From UBA7330 sp965243485 (GTDB lineage: Bacteria; Bacteroidota; Bacteroidia; Cytophagales; Cyclobacteriaceae), in assembly GCA_965243485.1 (NCBI GenBank), contig CBDEVP010000001.1, forward strand, positions 558,001 to 622,000: a DNA stretch of 64,000 bases, read 5' to 3'. Positions 1 through 7,263 of this stretch are shown here, piece after piece. The notes below the pieces were generated by a model. The model saw only the letters and a program-made list of their open reading frames with translations. It searched no databases and had not been told where the DNA came from. How positions within the stretch are numbered: position 1 is the stretch's first letter; each line of letters starts with the position of its first letter. A program made the position numbers and the translations under genes.

Positions 1-1
1 T

Positions 2-499
2 AGATCCTACTGGATGCATAGTTTCGAGATTGGTGGTCTCCGGCTTTTGGAAAAATTTCATAAGCACGATCCGATCACCCAGAATGAGATCGCTGATATT
101 GAGCAATACCTGGAGCAGGAGCTTAAATTATTGTTTGATGAAGTTAAGGCTTACAACATCGATACCATGATTGGATCCTCCGGGACTTTTGATACGCTCA
201 GCGACATTTACAGGCTGGAGTCAGGTATTGAAAAGCTCCCTCAGAACACCGAATATCCTCTCCCGATGGCTGCCTACAAAAAAATTGCAGCTGACATCAT
301 TAGCAAGACAAAAGCAGAACGCATGATGATCCCAGGGATGATCGAATTAAGGGTCGAGATGATCGTTGTGGCTACGATCCTCATCAATTTTGTTATTGAC
401 AAGCTAAATATCAGGGAACTCAGGGTTTCGGCCTATGCATTAAAAGAGGGTGTATTGCTTAATACCATTCAGACCCTCAAAAACAAACAGCTTTATTAA
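2..499 (+). CDS. Ppx/GppA-family exopolyphosphatase, C-terminal part (5' end outside window)
   Basis: The reading frame is open from the first bases of the window, so this is the end of a longer gene. The visible 166 residues begin RSYWMHSFEIGGLRLLEKF, which resembles the segment after the phosphate-binding loop of Ppx/GppA phosphatases (a hydrophobic SFxxGxxRLxExF run followed by HxxDP). A later stretch with the AERMMIPGMIELRVEMI pattern matches the R-x-x-x-I-P-x-x-x-x-V motif near the end of the core domain. These enzymes hydrolyse polyphosphate or pppGpp in the cytoplasm. The nucleotide-binding N-terminal half is not visible, so polyphosphatase and pppGpp phosphatase cannot be told apart. 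The gene ends 60 bp before the dehydrogenase. Confidence 0.82.
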   Translation, partial: RSYWMHSFEIGGLRLLEKFHKHDPITQNEIADIEQYLEQELKLLFDEVKAYNIDTMIGSSGTFDTLSDIYRLESGIEKLPQNTEYPLPMAAYKKIAADIISKTKAERMMIPGMIELRVEMIVVATILINFVIDKLNIRELRVSAYALKEGVLLNTIQTLKNKQLY

Positions 500-559
500 C
501 CACAAGCATTTTCCCAATCTTAGATAATACACTGTTGTTCAATCACTATCTTAGGGTTC

Positions 560-1636
560 ATGACCGTATCACACGAAGCACTTTTTGATTTCACCAAATC
601 CATACTGATTGCAGCAGGTTGTAGTGAACATGAAGCCAGAATCGGAACTGAGGTCCTTCTCAGGGCCGATCTAAGAGGTGTTGACTCCCATGGTGTTGCC
701 AGGTTGTCTGGATATATCCGGCTGATTGATAAAAACCGGGTAAATACCAAACCAGAGATCAAACTGGTACATGAGACCCCAAGTACGGGAGTCGTCGATG
801 GGGACCTGGGACTCGGACTCGTAGTCGGACCTCATGCTATGAAGTTGGCGATCAAAAAAGCGCTTGAAGTCGGCTCAGGTTGGATCTCCGTCCGCAATTC
901 CAATCATTATGGTATTGCCGGGTATTACGCGATGATGGCACTTGAAGAAGATTGCATCGGTTTTGCCATGACCAATGCAAGCCCCTTGGTTTCACCAACT
1001 TTCTCCAAAGAACGTCTTTTGGGTACCAATCCCATTGCGGTGGCCATCCCTGCGGATAAGCAACCTCCCTTTGTACTCGACATGGCCACTACGACGGCTG
1101 CCAATGGGAAGTTGGAGATCCTGCAACGAAAGGGCAAGAATGCTCCAACAGGATGGATGCAAACCGCCGAGGGTGAAGCTACTGTAGACCCGTTTGCAGT
1201 CAAAAACGGTGGGGCTTTACTCCCACTGGGTGGAGATCGTGATCATGGATCTCATAAAGGTTATGGTCTGTCCTCCGTGGTAGATATTTTTTCCGCTGTA
1301 CTCTCCGGCGCCAACTATGGCCCCTGGGTGCCTCCTTTTGTCGCCTATCTTGATCCGGTAAAGGATCAGGTAGGAAAGGGGATTGGTCATTTCTTTGGAG
1401 CGATGAGGGTTGATGGCTTTCGCCCGGCAGGAGAATTTAAATCCCACATGGATAACTGGATCACCCGTTTCCGTCAGGCCAAACCGGTCATCGAAGGACA
1501 TAAAGTGCTGATCCCCGGAGATCCTGAACGCGTCATGGAAAAGGAGCGAAAAACCCATGGTATTCCTTTGTTGGGCCAGGTTGTGGAGGACCTGCAGCAA
1601 TTAGGAGACCGGTTCAATATCCCTTTTCCTTCATAA
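560..1636 (+). CDS. Ldh2/malate-ureidoglycolate-type NAD(P)-dependent dehydrogenase
   Basis: A 358-residue protein matching the Ldh_2 family (YlbC, YiaK, ComC/sulfolactate dehydrogenase), which does not use a classical Rossmann fold. Recognisable family signatures are DSHGVARL near residue 47, NSNHYGIAGYYAMM near residue 113, LLGTNPIAVAIP near 153 and VLDMATTTAANGK near 171. Length is normal for the family. It should oxidise or reduce a 2-hydroxy acid with NAD(P); the substrate (malate, lactate, sulfolactate or ureidoglycolate) cannot be read from sequence. The ATG at 560 gives the usual N-terminus. No related pathway gene is adjacent, and it probably stands alone before tRNA-Leu. Confidence 0.88.
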   Translation: MTVSHEALFDFTKSILIAAGCSEHEARIGTEVLLRADLRGVDSHGVARLSGYIRLIDKNRVNTKPEIKLVHETPSTGVVDGDLGLGLVVGPHAMKLAIKKALEVGSGWISVRNSNHYGIAGYYAMMALEEDCIGFAMTNASPLVSPTFSKERLLGTNPIAVAIPADKQPPFVLDMATTTAANGKLEILQRKGKNAPTGWMQTAEGEATVDPFAVKNGGALLPLGGDRDHGSHKGYGLSSVVDIFSAVLSGANYGPWVPPFVAYLDPVKDQVGKGIGHFFGAMRVDGFRPAGEFKSHMDNWITRFRQAKPVIEGHKVLIPGDPERVMEKERKTHGIPLLGQVVEDLQQLGDRFNIPFPS

Positions 1637-1708
1637 TATTTTAAGAGATAATCTACGTTTTAAGATCTGCTGTAATCAAAGAAATAATTACCTTAGCGGT
1701 CTCAATTT

Positions 1709-1792
1709 GCCGAAGTGGTGAAACTGGTAGACACGCATGTTTCAGGGACATGTGCTCTTACGAGCGTGGGGGTTCGAATCCCTTCTTCGGCA
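1709..1792 (+). tRNA. tRNA-Leu (anticodon CAG)
   Basis: An 84-nt class II tRNA. The acceptor stem GCCGAAG (1709-1715) pairs with CTTCGGC (1785-1791), with discriminator A at 1792. The anticodon stem CATGT/ACATG encloses loop TTCAGGG, with anticodon CAG at 1743-1745. The T-loop GGTTCGAATCC and a variable arm of class II length are present. CCA is not encoded. The gene lies 11 bp before a degenerate copy of a beta-barrel gene end, at the edge of an accessory patch. Confidence 0.96.
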
Positions 1793-1802
1793 CTAAAATA
1801 AA

Positions 1803-1861
1803 CCCGCTACAATTCCTACCCTGAAGAGAAAAAGGCGAGTTGGTACCTTCCCCGTAAAGCA
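1803..1861 (-). pseudogene. Degenerate 3'-end copy of the outer-membrane beta-barrel gene at 3870-4412
   Basis: These 59 bases align with 3880-3949, the last codons of the intact beta-barrel gene, in the same orientation. I count six mismatches and one 11-base gap. Read on the minus strand, the copy encodes LLYGEGTNSP, against LLYQDGTNSP in the intact protein. The gap then shifts the frame, and the expected C-terminal SPFLFRVG appears only in another frame. No more of the gene can be recognised upstream of it, so this is a truncated, frameshifted remnant next to tRNA-Leu. It may be the leftover of a tandem duplication or one end of an insertion event. Confidence 0.65.
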
Positions 1862-1901
1862 AACCCATACCTGTACAATCACGGCTCACTTCTGGAGGAA
1901 G

Positions 1902-2021
1902 AGCGAGACGGAGTGGTACAGTACTTTTTTCAGAAAATATGACACCAACATCGGGCGGTTCACTGGTGTTGATACCCTGGCGGATCAGATGCATAAACCA
2001 GGTAGCGCTTATTTTAAATAA
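1902..2021 (+). pseudogene. Possible 3' remnant of an unknown coding sequence
   Basis: The plus-strand frame through 1902-2021 reads SETEWYSTFFRKYDTNIG and continues protein-like to a TAA at 2019-2021, directly abutting the ATG of the lipoprotein gene at 2022. No start codon with a plausible N-terminus lies upstream; the frame runs back into the beta-barrel remnant. Composition looks more coding than random, but I recognise no family. It may be the tail of a gene truncated when the patch formed, or chance. Confidence 0.25.
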
Positions 2022-2831
2022 ATGAAAAGACTAATTTTTACGCTTTGCTGCATTTTCTCGCTTGTTTCCTGTGCAAAAAGGGAATTTTATGAGACTGGTG
2101 AGCTAAGATCCATTGTTAAAAAATCAGTCTTTGGGAACGAGATTACTAGAATTGAATACTATAAGTCAGGCTCAATAAAAAAAAGCGAAACTTGGAAGGA
2201 TGGAGCCAAATCAGAAACACACACTTTGTTCCATGAAAATGGAAGCCTGCATAAAGCAATTCCATTTGAAAAAGGAAAAGCTAATGGAATTGTTGAGGTT
2301 TATTACTCGACTGGTGAGTTGGAAAGTACAACAACATATATTGATGACGCAAGAAAAGGTGAATTCAAAGCTTATTTTCGAAATGGCAATTTAAGTATGA
2401 TCGGGGAATTTCTGGAAGATAGCTTTCATTTCTGGCGTAAGGAGTTCTATGAAAATGGACAATTGATGGCGTATAATTATGTCAGGGATTCAGTCAATTA
2501 CCTTAAGTTCTTTTCCCCAGAGGGGAATTTAATTGATGTTCAATTGCCCTTGAAGGTTTACCATTCAACCTCCCTAGTTTGTATAGAATTGACACATAGT
2601 TCAATTCCTTCAGATAGCTTAAAGGTTGCATTTTATTTTGGTTCAGAAGACGACATTTTGAGTGGCTCTCCTGAAAAAGATAAGGCGGTTTTGGCGAATG
2701 GTCACAAGGTATGTGTTGATACTGAAACTCTTGAAGCAAATGCATGGACCGGAATTTTTTGCGAAATGCTGGAAGGTAGTGGCATTCAATCTTTCACAAG
2801 GCTTAAAATTCCAGCTCCAACAGATTATTAG
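2022..2831 (+). CDS. YwqK/MORN-type repeat lipoprotein
   Basis: A 269-residue protein starting MKRLIFTLCCIFSLVSC, a short signal peptide ending in a lipobox with the lipidated Cys near residue 17. It is followed by several copies of the MORN-variant repeat of the YwqK 'toxin-antitoxin system antitoxin' family: REFYETGELRS, IEYYKSGSIKKSETW, THTLFHENGSLHK, VEVYYSTGELEST, FKAYFRNGNLSM and REFYENGQLMAY. The last 100 residues lack repeats. It is predicted to be anchored in the outer or inner membrane facing the periplasm or surface. Such proteins are common in Bacteroidota and their role is mostly unknown; the antitoxin label is inherited from Bacillus YwqK and should not be taken literally. AT-rich compared with the housekeeping genes, consistent with accessory origin. 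Confidence 0.8.
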   Translation: MKRLIFTLCCIFSLVSCAKREFYETGELRSIVKKSVFGNEITRIEYYKSGSIKKSETWKDGAKSETHTLFHENGSLHKAIPFEKGKANGIVEVYYSTGELESTTTYIDDARKGEFKAYFRNGNLSMIGEFLEDSFHFWRKEFYENGQLMAYNYVRDSVNYLKFFSPEGNLIDVQLPLKVYHSTSLVCIELTHSSIPSDSLKVAFYFGSEDDILSGSPEKDKAVLANGHKVCVDTETLEANAWTGIFCEMLEGSGIQSFTRLKIPAPTDY

Positions 2832-3098
2832 CTTCCCCTAGTCACTCAGTTGGCCCAGGATGTGCAGAAAGACAATGAATATTTTCGAAGGCTCTATTCC
2901 TATGAGTAGGAAAAATGAAATCGCTATTCGTTTACATTTTTGGTAAAACCTTTTTCATTTATGAAAAGATCTATGCGGACAAGAACCACCCCCAGATTAT
3001 ACGTTGACTCTGAAACTCGTACATACATATTCATTCTCCCAAATTATAGGCACGCACCAGGTCGCTTAATGAGAGCCTCAGAAATTTCCTTTGACTTT

Positions 3099-3419
3099 TT
3101 ATTTCCTGGTCCTGGCTCTCCACTCTTCCGGGTTCTCACTTGTATGCAAGATGGCTTCTACAAATACAGTGTTAGTCAACTCATCTGCACGATAATGTGC
3201 GCGGTATGGAAAAGAAGGAATGGGCAATAACCGGATATCATCATAACGAACCTGATAATGTAGCGCGGACTGGTTGAGTTTTGGCAGGGCTGTTTCTATA
3301 CTGTCCACAAACCGTCTGGCCAGTTCCGTACTTTGAGTTTTCTCATTATAGAAATCGACGGCTTTTTGAATATCCAGGTAAATCTGAGGGTTGTACCGGA
3401 CATTGAAATTGCGGGACAT
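3099..3419 (-). CDS. RelE/ParE-superfamily type II toxin
   Basis: A 106-residue protein starting MSRNFNVRYNPQIYLDIQKA. The pattern fits RelE/ParE toxins of Bacteroidota: an N-terminal strand, the helical hairpin AVDFYNEKTQSTELARRF, a middle VRYDDIRLLPIPSFPYRAHYR, and a C-terminal strand VFVEAILHTSENPEEWRAR. Toxins of this fold cut ribosome-bound mRNA (RelE type) or inhibit gyrase (ParE type); the sequence does not decide between them. The ATG at 3419 overlaps the antitoxin TGA by one base (TGATG), so the two are translationally coupled. An in-frame TTG at 3422 is a less likely start. Confidence 0.78.
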   Translation of the reverse strand: MSRNFNVRYNPQIYLDIQKAVDFYNEKTQSTELARRFVDSIETALPKLNQSALHYQVRYDDIRLLPIPSFPYRAHYRADELTNTVFVEAILHTSENPEEWRARTRK

Positions 3420-3640
3420 CAATCAAGTTTAAGTTGCTGACGAACTTCCTTCCAGGAATGATACTCCGCGGGATTGGTTTTTTTGATACGTTCACGAACA
3501 ATCTCTTTTTGCCACTCAGGAACGAGGTAAGCATCTTCCTCAATGCCTTTATACTTAGACTTTAACTTGTCCCACTCCTGAATGGGAATAAAAACCCCTG
3601 CAGTCTGTCCTTTTTCGTCTGTGATGTATTGTAAGCTCAT
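3419..3640 (-). CDS. Type II antitoxin, partner of the RelE/ParE-like toxin
   Basis: A 73-residue protein (MSLQYITDEKGQTAGVFIP...). The beta-strand N-terminus followed by the helix VFIPIQEWDKLKSKYKG resembles Phd/RelB-like antitoxins that dimerise and bind their own promoter. The charged C-terminus (QKEIVRERIKK...WKEVRQQLKLD) would wrap the toxin. It lies first in a two-gene unit and overlaps the toxin by one base, the classical type II arrangement. No operator palindrome is obvious upstream. The pair lies in the accessory patch behind tRNA-Leu, a usual setting for such modules. Confidence 0.75.
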   Translation of the reverse strand: MSLQYITDEKGQTAGVFIPIQEWDKLKSKYKGIEEDAYLVPEWQKEIVRERIKKTNPAEYHSWKEVRQQLKLD

Positions 3641-3869
3641 AACAAATCAATTTTAAGAGGCAAATGCTTGCCTGGTTTTCATATTTCCCAGTACTGCATC
3701 CATGTCAAATAATATGTGCTGCAAGCACATTTGTAACATAAGCATTCTTAAAGTTACAAACTTCAGAGATAATTTCTGTTGGACGCACACCATTTGATGA
3801 ATAGCTGATTTTGATGGAATATGTTATTTGCGGGAGGTGAAACCTTTAAGACTTGCTGTTTAACCCGGG

Positions 3870-4412
3870 TCAAAATAATCCCGCTACTATTCCAACCCTA
3901 AAGAGAAAAGGACTATCATAAGGCGAGTTGGTACCATCCTGGTAAAGCAGGTTATATAGTGCAGTGATGTTGAAAGCCAGATTCCTTCCGATAGGTTCAG
4001 AATACCCCAGTCCGACAAACATGCTTGTGAAATCGAATCTGGGTCCATTGTCTCCGGGAGCCTGTGGAAATCCAAAATTCATATATTCGTACTGGGCATA
4101 CGTGAATAGCTTTTGAGTAATATTATATCTCAAGAAAGGTCCGCCCCCATAGTTATTTGCCCTTAAAGCATTGAACCTTACATATTGATAGGTCACCTGT
4201 ACACCCGCCGAAAATCGCTCTGTGATCTTATACCCGATCAATGGGCTTGCACTAACATTAATGAAATTTGAGCCGGCACTGAATCCACCGCCACCGCCAA
4301 AGTAGATCTTATCTGCCAGACCTCCACTGCGCTGTGAAGGTTCCCTGTACTGAGAAAAGGCAGCACAGGTCAATGAAAAAGAAAATACCAGGAATAAAGC
4401 TGCTGATCTCAT
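3870..4412 (-). CDS. Outer-membrane beta-barrel protein
   Basis: A 180-residue protein with an N-terminal signal peptide (MRSAALFLVFSFSLTCAAFSQ), then alternating aromatic/polar strands typical of small eight-stranded barrels: GYKITERFSAGVQVTYQYV, GPFLRYNITQKLFTYAQY, MFVGLGYSEPIGRNLAFNI. It ends in a hydrophobic strand with terminal Phe (GIVAGLF), the usual signal for BAM-mediated insertion. No ligand or function can be read. Its ATG overlaps the stop of the FtsB/DivIC-like gene by 4 bp (ATGA), so both are probably on one mRNA. A frameshifted copy of its last codons lies behind tRNA-Leu. Confidence 0.82.
   Translation of the reverse strand: MRSAALFLVFSFSLTCAAFSQYREPSQRSGGLADKIYFGGGGGFSAGSNFINVSASPLIGYKITERFSAGVQVTYQYVRFNALRANNYGGGPFLRYNITQKLFTYAQYEYMNFGFPQAPGDNGPRFDFTSMFVGLGYSEPIGRNLAFNITALYNLLYQDGTNSPYDSPFLFRVGIVAGLF
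3880..3949 (+). repeat. Direct repeat partner of 1803-1861 (intact copy)
   Basis: This segment is the 3' end of the beta-barrel gene. It is the intact counterpart of the degenerate copy at 1803-1861, in the same orientation about 2.1 kb away. The two copies bracket the lipoprotein and toxin-antitoxin genes. Confidence 0.65.
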
Positions 4413-4714
4413 TCTTCGTCTACCAGTACAAATACCTCCTCACCACTCTTCTTCATGAAATATTTCTCCCTGGCGATCTTCTCCAGTAATTTCTTATCAC
4501 TCAACAACGCTTCCCGGTCGTTTTTGACTTCTACGATCTTTTCTTCATAGAATGATTTCGCTTCTTTCAGATCAGAAAGCTTACCACTAAGTCTGGCTTG
4601 AGTAATAATATCATTCGAATCGAAAAACAGCATCCAGATCAGAAAAAATACGATCGCGAGAACGTAAAAATTCCTGAAAAAAGGAGGAATCCTATTGAAT
4701 AATCTGTTCATCAT
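4409..4714 (-). CDS. FtsB/DivIC-family septum formation initiator
   Basis: A 101-residue bitopic protein with a short cytoplasmic N-terminus, one membrane span (FYVLAIVFFLIWMLFF, about residues 16-31), then a periplasmic coiled coil (LSDLKEAKSFYEEKIVEVKND) and the conserved end KLLEKIAREKYFMKKSGEEVF. The L-E-K-x-A-R-E-x-Y/F-x-M-x-K/R motif is diagnostic of the FtsB/DivIC family, which links FtsL and FtsQ in the divisome. The codon at 4711 is also ATG and could be the true start. It lies 64 bp after eno and overlaps the beta-barrel gene by 4 bp. Confidence 0.85.
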   Translation of the reverse strand: MMNRLFNRIPPFFRNFYVLAIVFFLIWMLFFDSNDIITQARLSGKLSDLKEAKSFYEEKIVEVKNDREALLSDKKLLEKIAREKYFMKKSGEEVFVLVDEE

Positions 4715-4778
4715 GACCTAAAGATACGATAAAATCCAGTTTTCTGAAATATCGCATTCTTTACGAGGAGAATTTCGC

Positions 4779-6059
4779 CTACTCCTTTGTCGGATAAACA
4801 GCCGATTCATCCAGCTCCTCTTCAATTCTCAGGAGTTGGTTATACTTGGCCATTCTATCAGACCTGGACATAGAGCCAGTCTTGATCTGTCCCGCATTGG
4901 TAGCCACAGCGATGTCAGCGATTGTATTGTCTTCAGTCTCTCCGGAACGATGCGACACGACTGCTGTCCAACCGGCCTTATGCGCCATCTCAATGGCTGC
5001 CAGGGTCTCGGAAAGTGTCCCAATCTGGTTCACCTTGATCAGGATCGAATTGGCTGCTTTTTCATCAATAGCTCTTTTAAGGAATTTCACATTGGTCACC
5101 AGCAGGTCATCTCCGACAAGCTGACATTTTTTGCCAATCTTCTCAGTGAGCATTTTCCATCCGTCCCAGTCATTCTCATCGCAACCATCTTCAATGCTGT
5201 CTATCGGATATTTCCCAATAAGTTCGGCCAGGTAATCGACCTGCTCAGCGCTGGATCTTATTTTGGCACCCTTTCCCTCAAATTTTGTGTAGTCGTACTT
5301 TCCATTAGAGAAAAACTCAGAGGATGCGCAGTCCATGGCAATGGTAACATCTTTACCTGGTTTGTAGCCAGCGTCCTGAATGGCTTTGATCACACTATCC
5401 AGGGCTTCTTCAGTGCCTCCGGAAAAATTAGGTGCAAAGCCACCCTCATCTCCAACGGCAGTACTTAGTCCTTTATCCTTCAGGATCTTTTTCAGATGAT
5501 GGAAAATCTCAGCCCCCATCCTTAAAGCTTCGCTGAAAGTCGGAGCACCTACAGGTCTGATCATGAATTCCTGGAAGGCAATGGGAGCATCTGAGTGAGA
5601 TCCTCCATTGATGATGTTCATCATCGGAACTGGCAGGACGTGCGCATTTACCCCACCAATGTATCTGAAAAGAGGCAATCCCAATTCTTCTGCCGCAGCC
5701 TTTGCCACAGCGAGAGATACACCCAGGATCGCATTGGCTCCCAACTTTGATTTATTCTCAGTGCCATCAAGATCAATCATTAACTGGTCAATGATTTTTT
5801 GCTCGAAGACAGAATAACCGATGATCTCCGGAGCTATCGACTCGTTCACATTATCTACAGCCTTCAATACGCCCTTTCCAAGGTATTTACCCTTGTCTCC
5901 ATCCCTAAGCTCAACGGCTTCGTGCTCGCCGGTAGATGCTCCGGAAGGCACTGCTGCTCGTCCAAGAATTCCATTTTCTGTGATTACATCTACTTCTATG
6001 GTAGGATTACCCCTGGAGTCAAGTATTTGCCGGGCAAAAACACTTTCAATTATGCTCAT
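4779..6059 (-). CDS. eno: Enolase (phosphopyruvate hydratase)
   Basis: A 426-residue cytoplasmic glycolytic enzyme converting 2-phosphoglycerate to phosphoenolpyruvate. Full-length and collinear with bacterial enolases: N-terminal IESVFARQILDSRGNPT, metal-loop GASTGEHEAVELRD, catalytic region VGDEGGFAPN, metal ligands in AMDCASSEF, SIEDGCDENDW and LVGDDLLVTN, catalytic Lys in ILIKVNQIGT, and the signature VVSHRSGETEDNTIAD. The ATG overlaps the carA stop by 4 bp (ATGA), so carA and eno are co-translated, a pairing I know from Cytophagales. Confidence 0.98.
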   Translation of the reverse strand: MSIIESVFARQILDSRGNPTIEVDVITENGILGRAAVPSGASTGEHEAVELRDGDKGKYLGKGVLKAVDNVNESIAPEIIGYSVFEQKIIDQLMIDLDGTENKSKLGANAILGVSLAVAKAAAEELGLPLFRYIGGVNAHVLPVPMMNIINGGSHSDAPIAFQEFMIRPVGAPTFSEALRMGAEIFHHLKKILKDKGLSTAVGDEGGFAPNFSGGTEEALDSVIKAIQDAGYKPGKDVTIAMDCASSEFFSNGKYDYTKFEGKGAKIRSSAEQVDYLAELIGKYPIDSIEDGCDENDWDGWKMLTEKIGKKCQLVGDDLLVTNVKFLKRAIDEKAANSILIKVNQIGTLSETLAAIEMAHKAGWTAVVSHRSGETEDNTIADIAVATNAGQIKTGSMSRSDRMAKYNQLLRIEEELDESAVYPTKE

Positions 6060-7165
6060 TTTTTATTGTCTTTTATAAGTTGGATAAAATCATCAAAAAG
6101 GTAAGTTGAGTCGTGTGGACCCGGTGAGGATTCAGGGTGATACTGAACGGAAAAAGCCGGCTTACCTTTTAACCTTAAACCCTCTACTGTATTATCGTTA
6201 AGGTCAATATGAGTCAATTCTGCCTCTTTAGATTTCTTAAGGCTGTCCAAATCCACAGCAAATCCATGATTCTGAGAGGTGATCTCTCCCAGTCCCGTAT
6301 GCAGATTTTTAACTGGATGGTTCAACCCTCGATGACCGTGATGCATCTTGAATGTATCGATACCTACGGCCCGTGCCAGGATCTGATTTCCGAGGCAAAT
6401 ACCAAATATCGGTTTGTCAGCCCGTAACAGTTCCTTCACCGTCTCAGACGCATAATCCATGGCTGCGGGATCGCCAGGCCCATTTGATAGAAAATATCCA
6501 TCAGGTCCCCAGCTCTGCATTTCAGAGACTGGAGTTTTTGCCGGAAAAACCTTACAATGGCAATTTCTGATGTCAAAGTTCTTAAGGATGGACTTCTTAA
6601 CCCCATAATCGATGACAGCAATCTTTAACCCTGAATTCCCCTGGCTCAACTCATAAGGTTGATCAACGGTGACTTCACTCGATAATTCCAACGACTCCAT
6701 GTTAGGCAGCTTTTTGAGCTCAGCCATCAATTTATCCTTATCAAGGATCTCACTGGAGATGATGGCATTCATGGCGCCTTCCATCCTGATATGGCGTACA
6801 AGTTTCCTGGTGTCAATTTCTGTGATCCCTACCGTATCATTCTTATCTAGGTAAGAATTCAATCCATCGGTTGCAGTCAGTCTGCTATACTGATAGGTGA
6901 AATCATTCACCACCAAACCCTTGATCTTAGGCTTATCCGATTCCTGCTCATCCTCATGAACACCGTAATTGCCTATGTGAGCGGTGGTATTGACAATGAT
7001 CTGGCCATAGTAAGATGGATCGGTATATATTTCCTGATACCCGGTCATTCCGGTATTGAAACATATTTCGCCTCCGGAAGTACCTGCTTTCCCTATAGAG
7101 TAGCCTTCATACATCGAACCATCTGCCAGTAACAGAATTGCTTTTTTCTTGGTTTGCTCCTTCAT
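6056..7165 (-). CDS. carA: Carbamoyl-phosphate synthase small (glutaminase) subunit
   Basis: Releases ammonia from glutamine for carbamoyl phosphate synthesis, feeding pyrimidines and arginine. The N-terminal half has the CarA fold (LLLADGSMYEGYSIG...GEICFNTGMTGYQEIYTDPSY). The C-terminal class I amidotransferase has the nucleophile Cys in IFGICLGNQILA and His/Glu in SVQYHPESSPGP. About 369 residues, normal length. I start at ATG 7165 (MKEQTKKKAILL); an in-frame TTG at 7177 would add four residues but lies inside a TAnnTTTG promoter-like box (7175-7182). The large subunit carB is not in the window. Confidence 0.96.
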   Translation of the reverse strand: MKEQTKKKAILLLADGSMYEGYSIGKAGTSGGEICFNTGMTGYQEIYTDPSYYGQIIVNTTAHIGNYGVHEDEQESDKPKIKGLVVNDFTYQYSRLTATDGLNSYLDKNDTVGITEIDTRKLVRHIRMEGAMNAIISSEILDKDKLMAELKKLPNMESLELSSEVTVDQPYELSQGNSGLKIAVIDYGVKKSILKNFDIRNCHCKVFPAKTPVSEMQSWGPDGYFLSNGPGDPAAMDYASETVKELLRADKPIFGICLGNQILARAVGIDTFKMHHGHRGLNHPVKNLHTGLGEITSQNHGFAVDLDSLKKSKEAELTHIDLNDNTVEGLRLKGKPAFSVQYHPESSPGPHDSTYLFDDFIQLIKDNKK

Positions 7166-7174
7166 ATTGGTGTG

Positions 7175-7182
7175 CAAAAATA
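7175..7182 (-). promoter_or_regulatory. Putative -7 box of the carA-eno promoter
   Basis: On the minus strand the box reads TATTTTTG, matching the Bacteroidota TAnnTTTG element, 9 nt before the carA ATG at 7165 and just after the rplQ terminator. A clear -33 TTG is lacking. If real, the leader would be only a few bases long. Confidence 0.35.
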
Positions 7183-7208
7183 TAAAAATATTATTCAGAC
7201 AGATACAT

Positions 7209-7243
7209 AAAAAAAGGGAACAGTGGTAACCGCTCCCTTTTTT
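7209..7243 (-). terminator. Rho-independent terminator after rplQ
   Basis: On the minus strand AAAAAAGGGAGCGGT and ACTGTTCCCTTTTTT form a long hairpin with a short loop, followed by a T-run. It lies 20 bp after the rplQ stop and before carA, so it ends the large ribosomal operon. The A/T arms are symmetric, so it could work in both directions. Confidence 0.85.
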
Positions 7244-7263
7244 CTTAATTCCTTAATCAGATC

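Noticed and set aside
1758..1994. 78-codon open frame on minus overlapping tRNA-Leu
   Set aside because: It only reads through the decayed beta-barrel end and part of the tRNA; not a gene.
2940..3230. 96-codon open frame on plus
   Set aside because: Overlaps the toxin gene antisense and has no recognisable features; the toxin-antitoxin pair is the better explanation.
4836..5468. 210-codon open frame on plus
   Set aside because: Antisense to eno, a full-length and certain gene.
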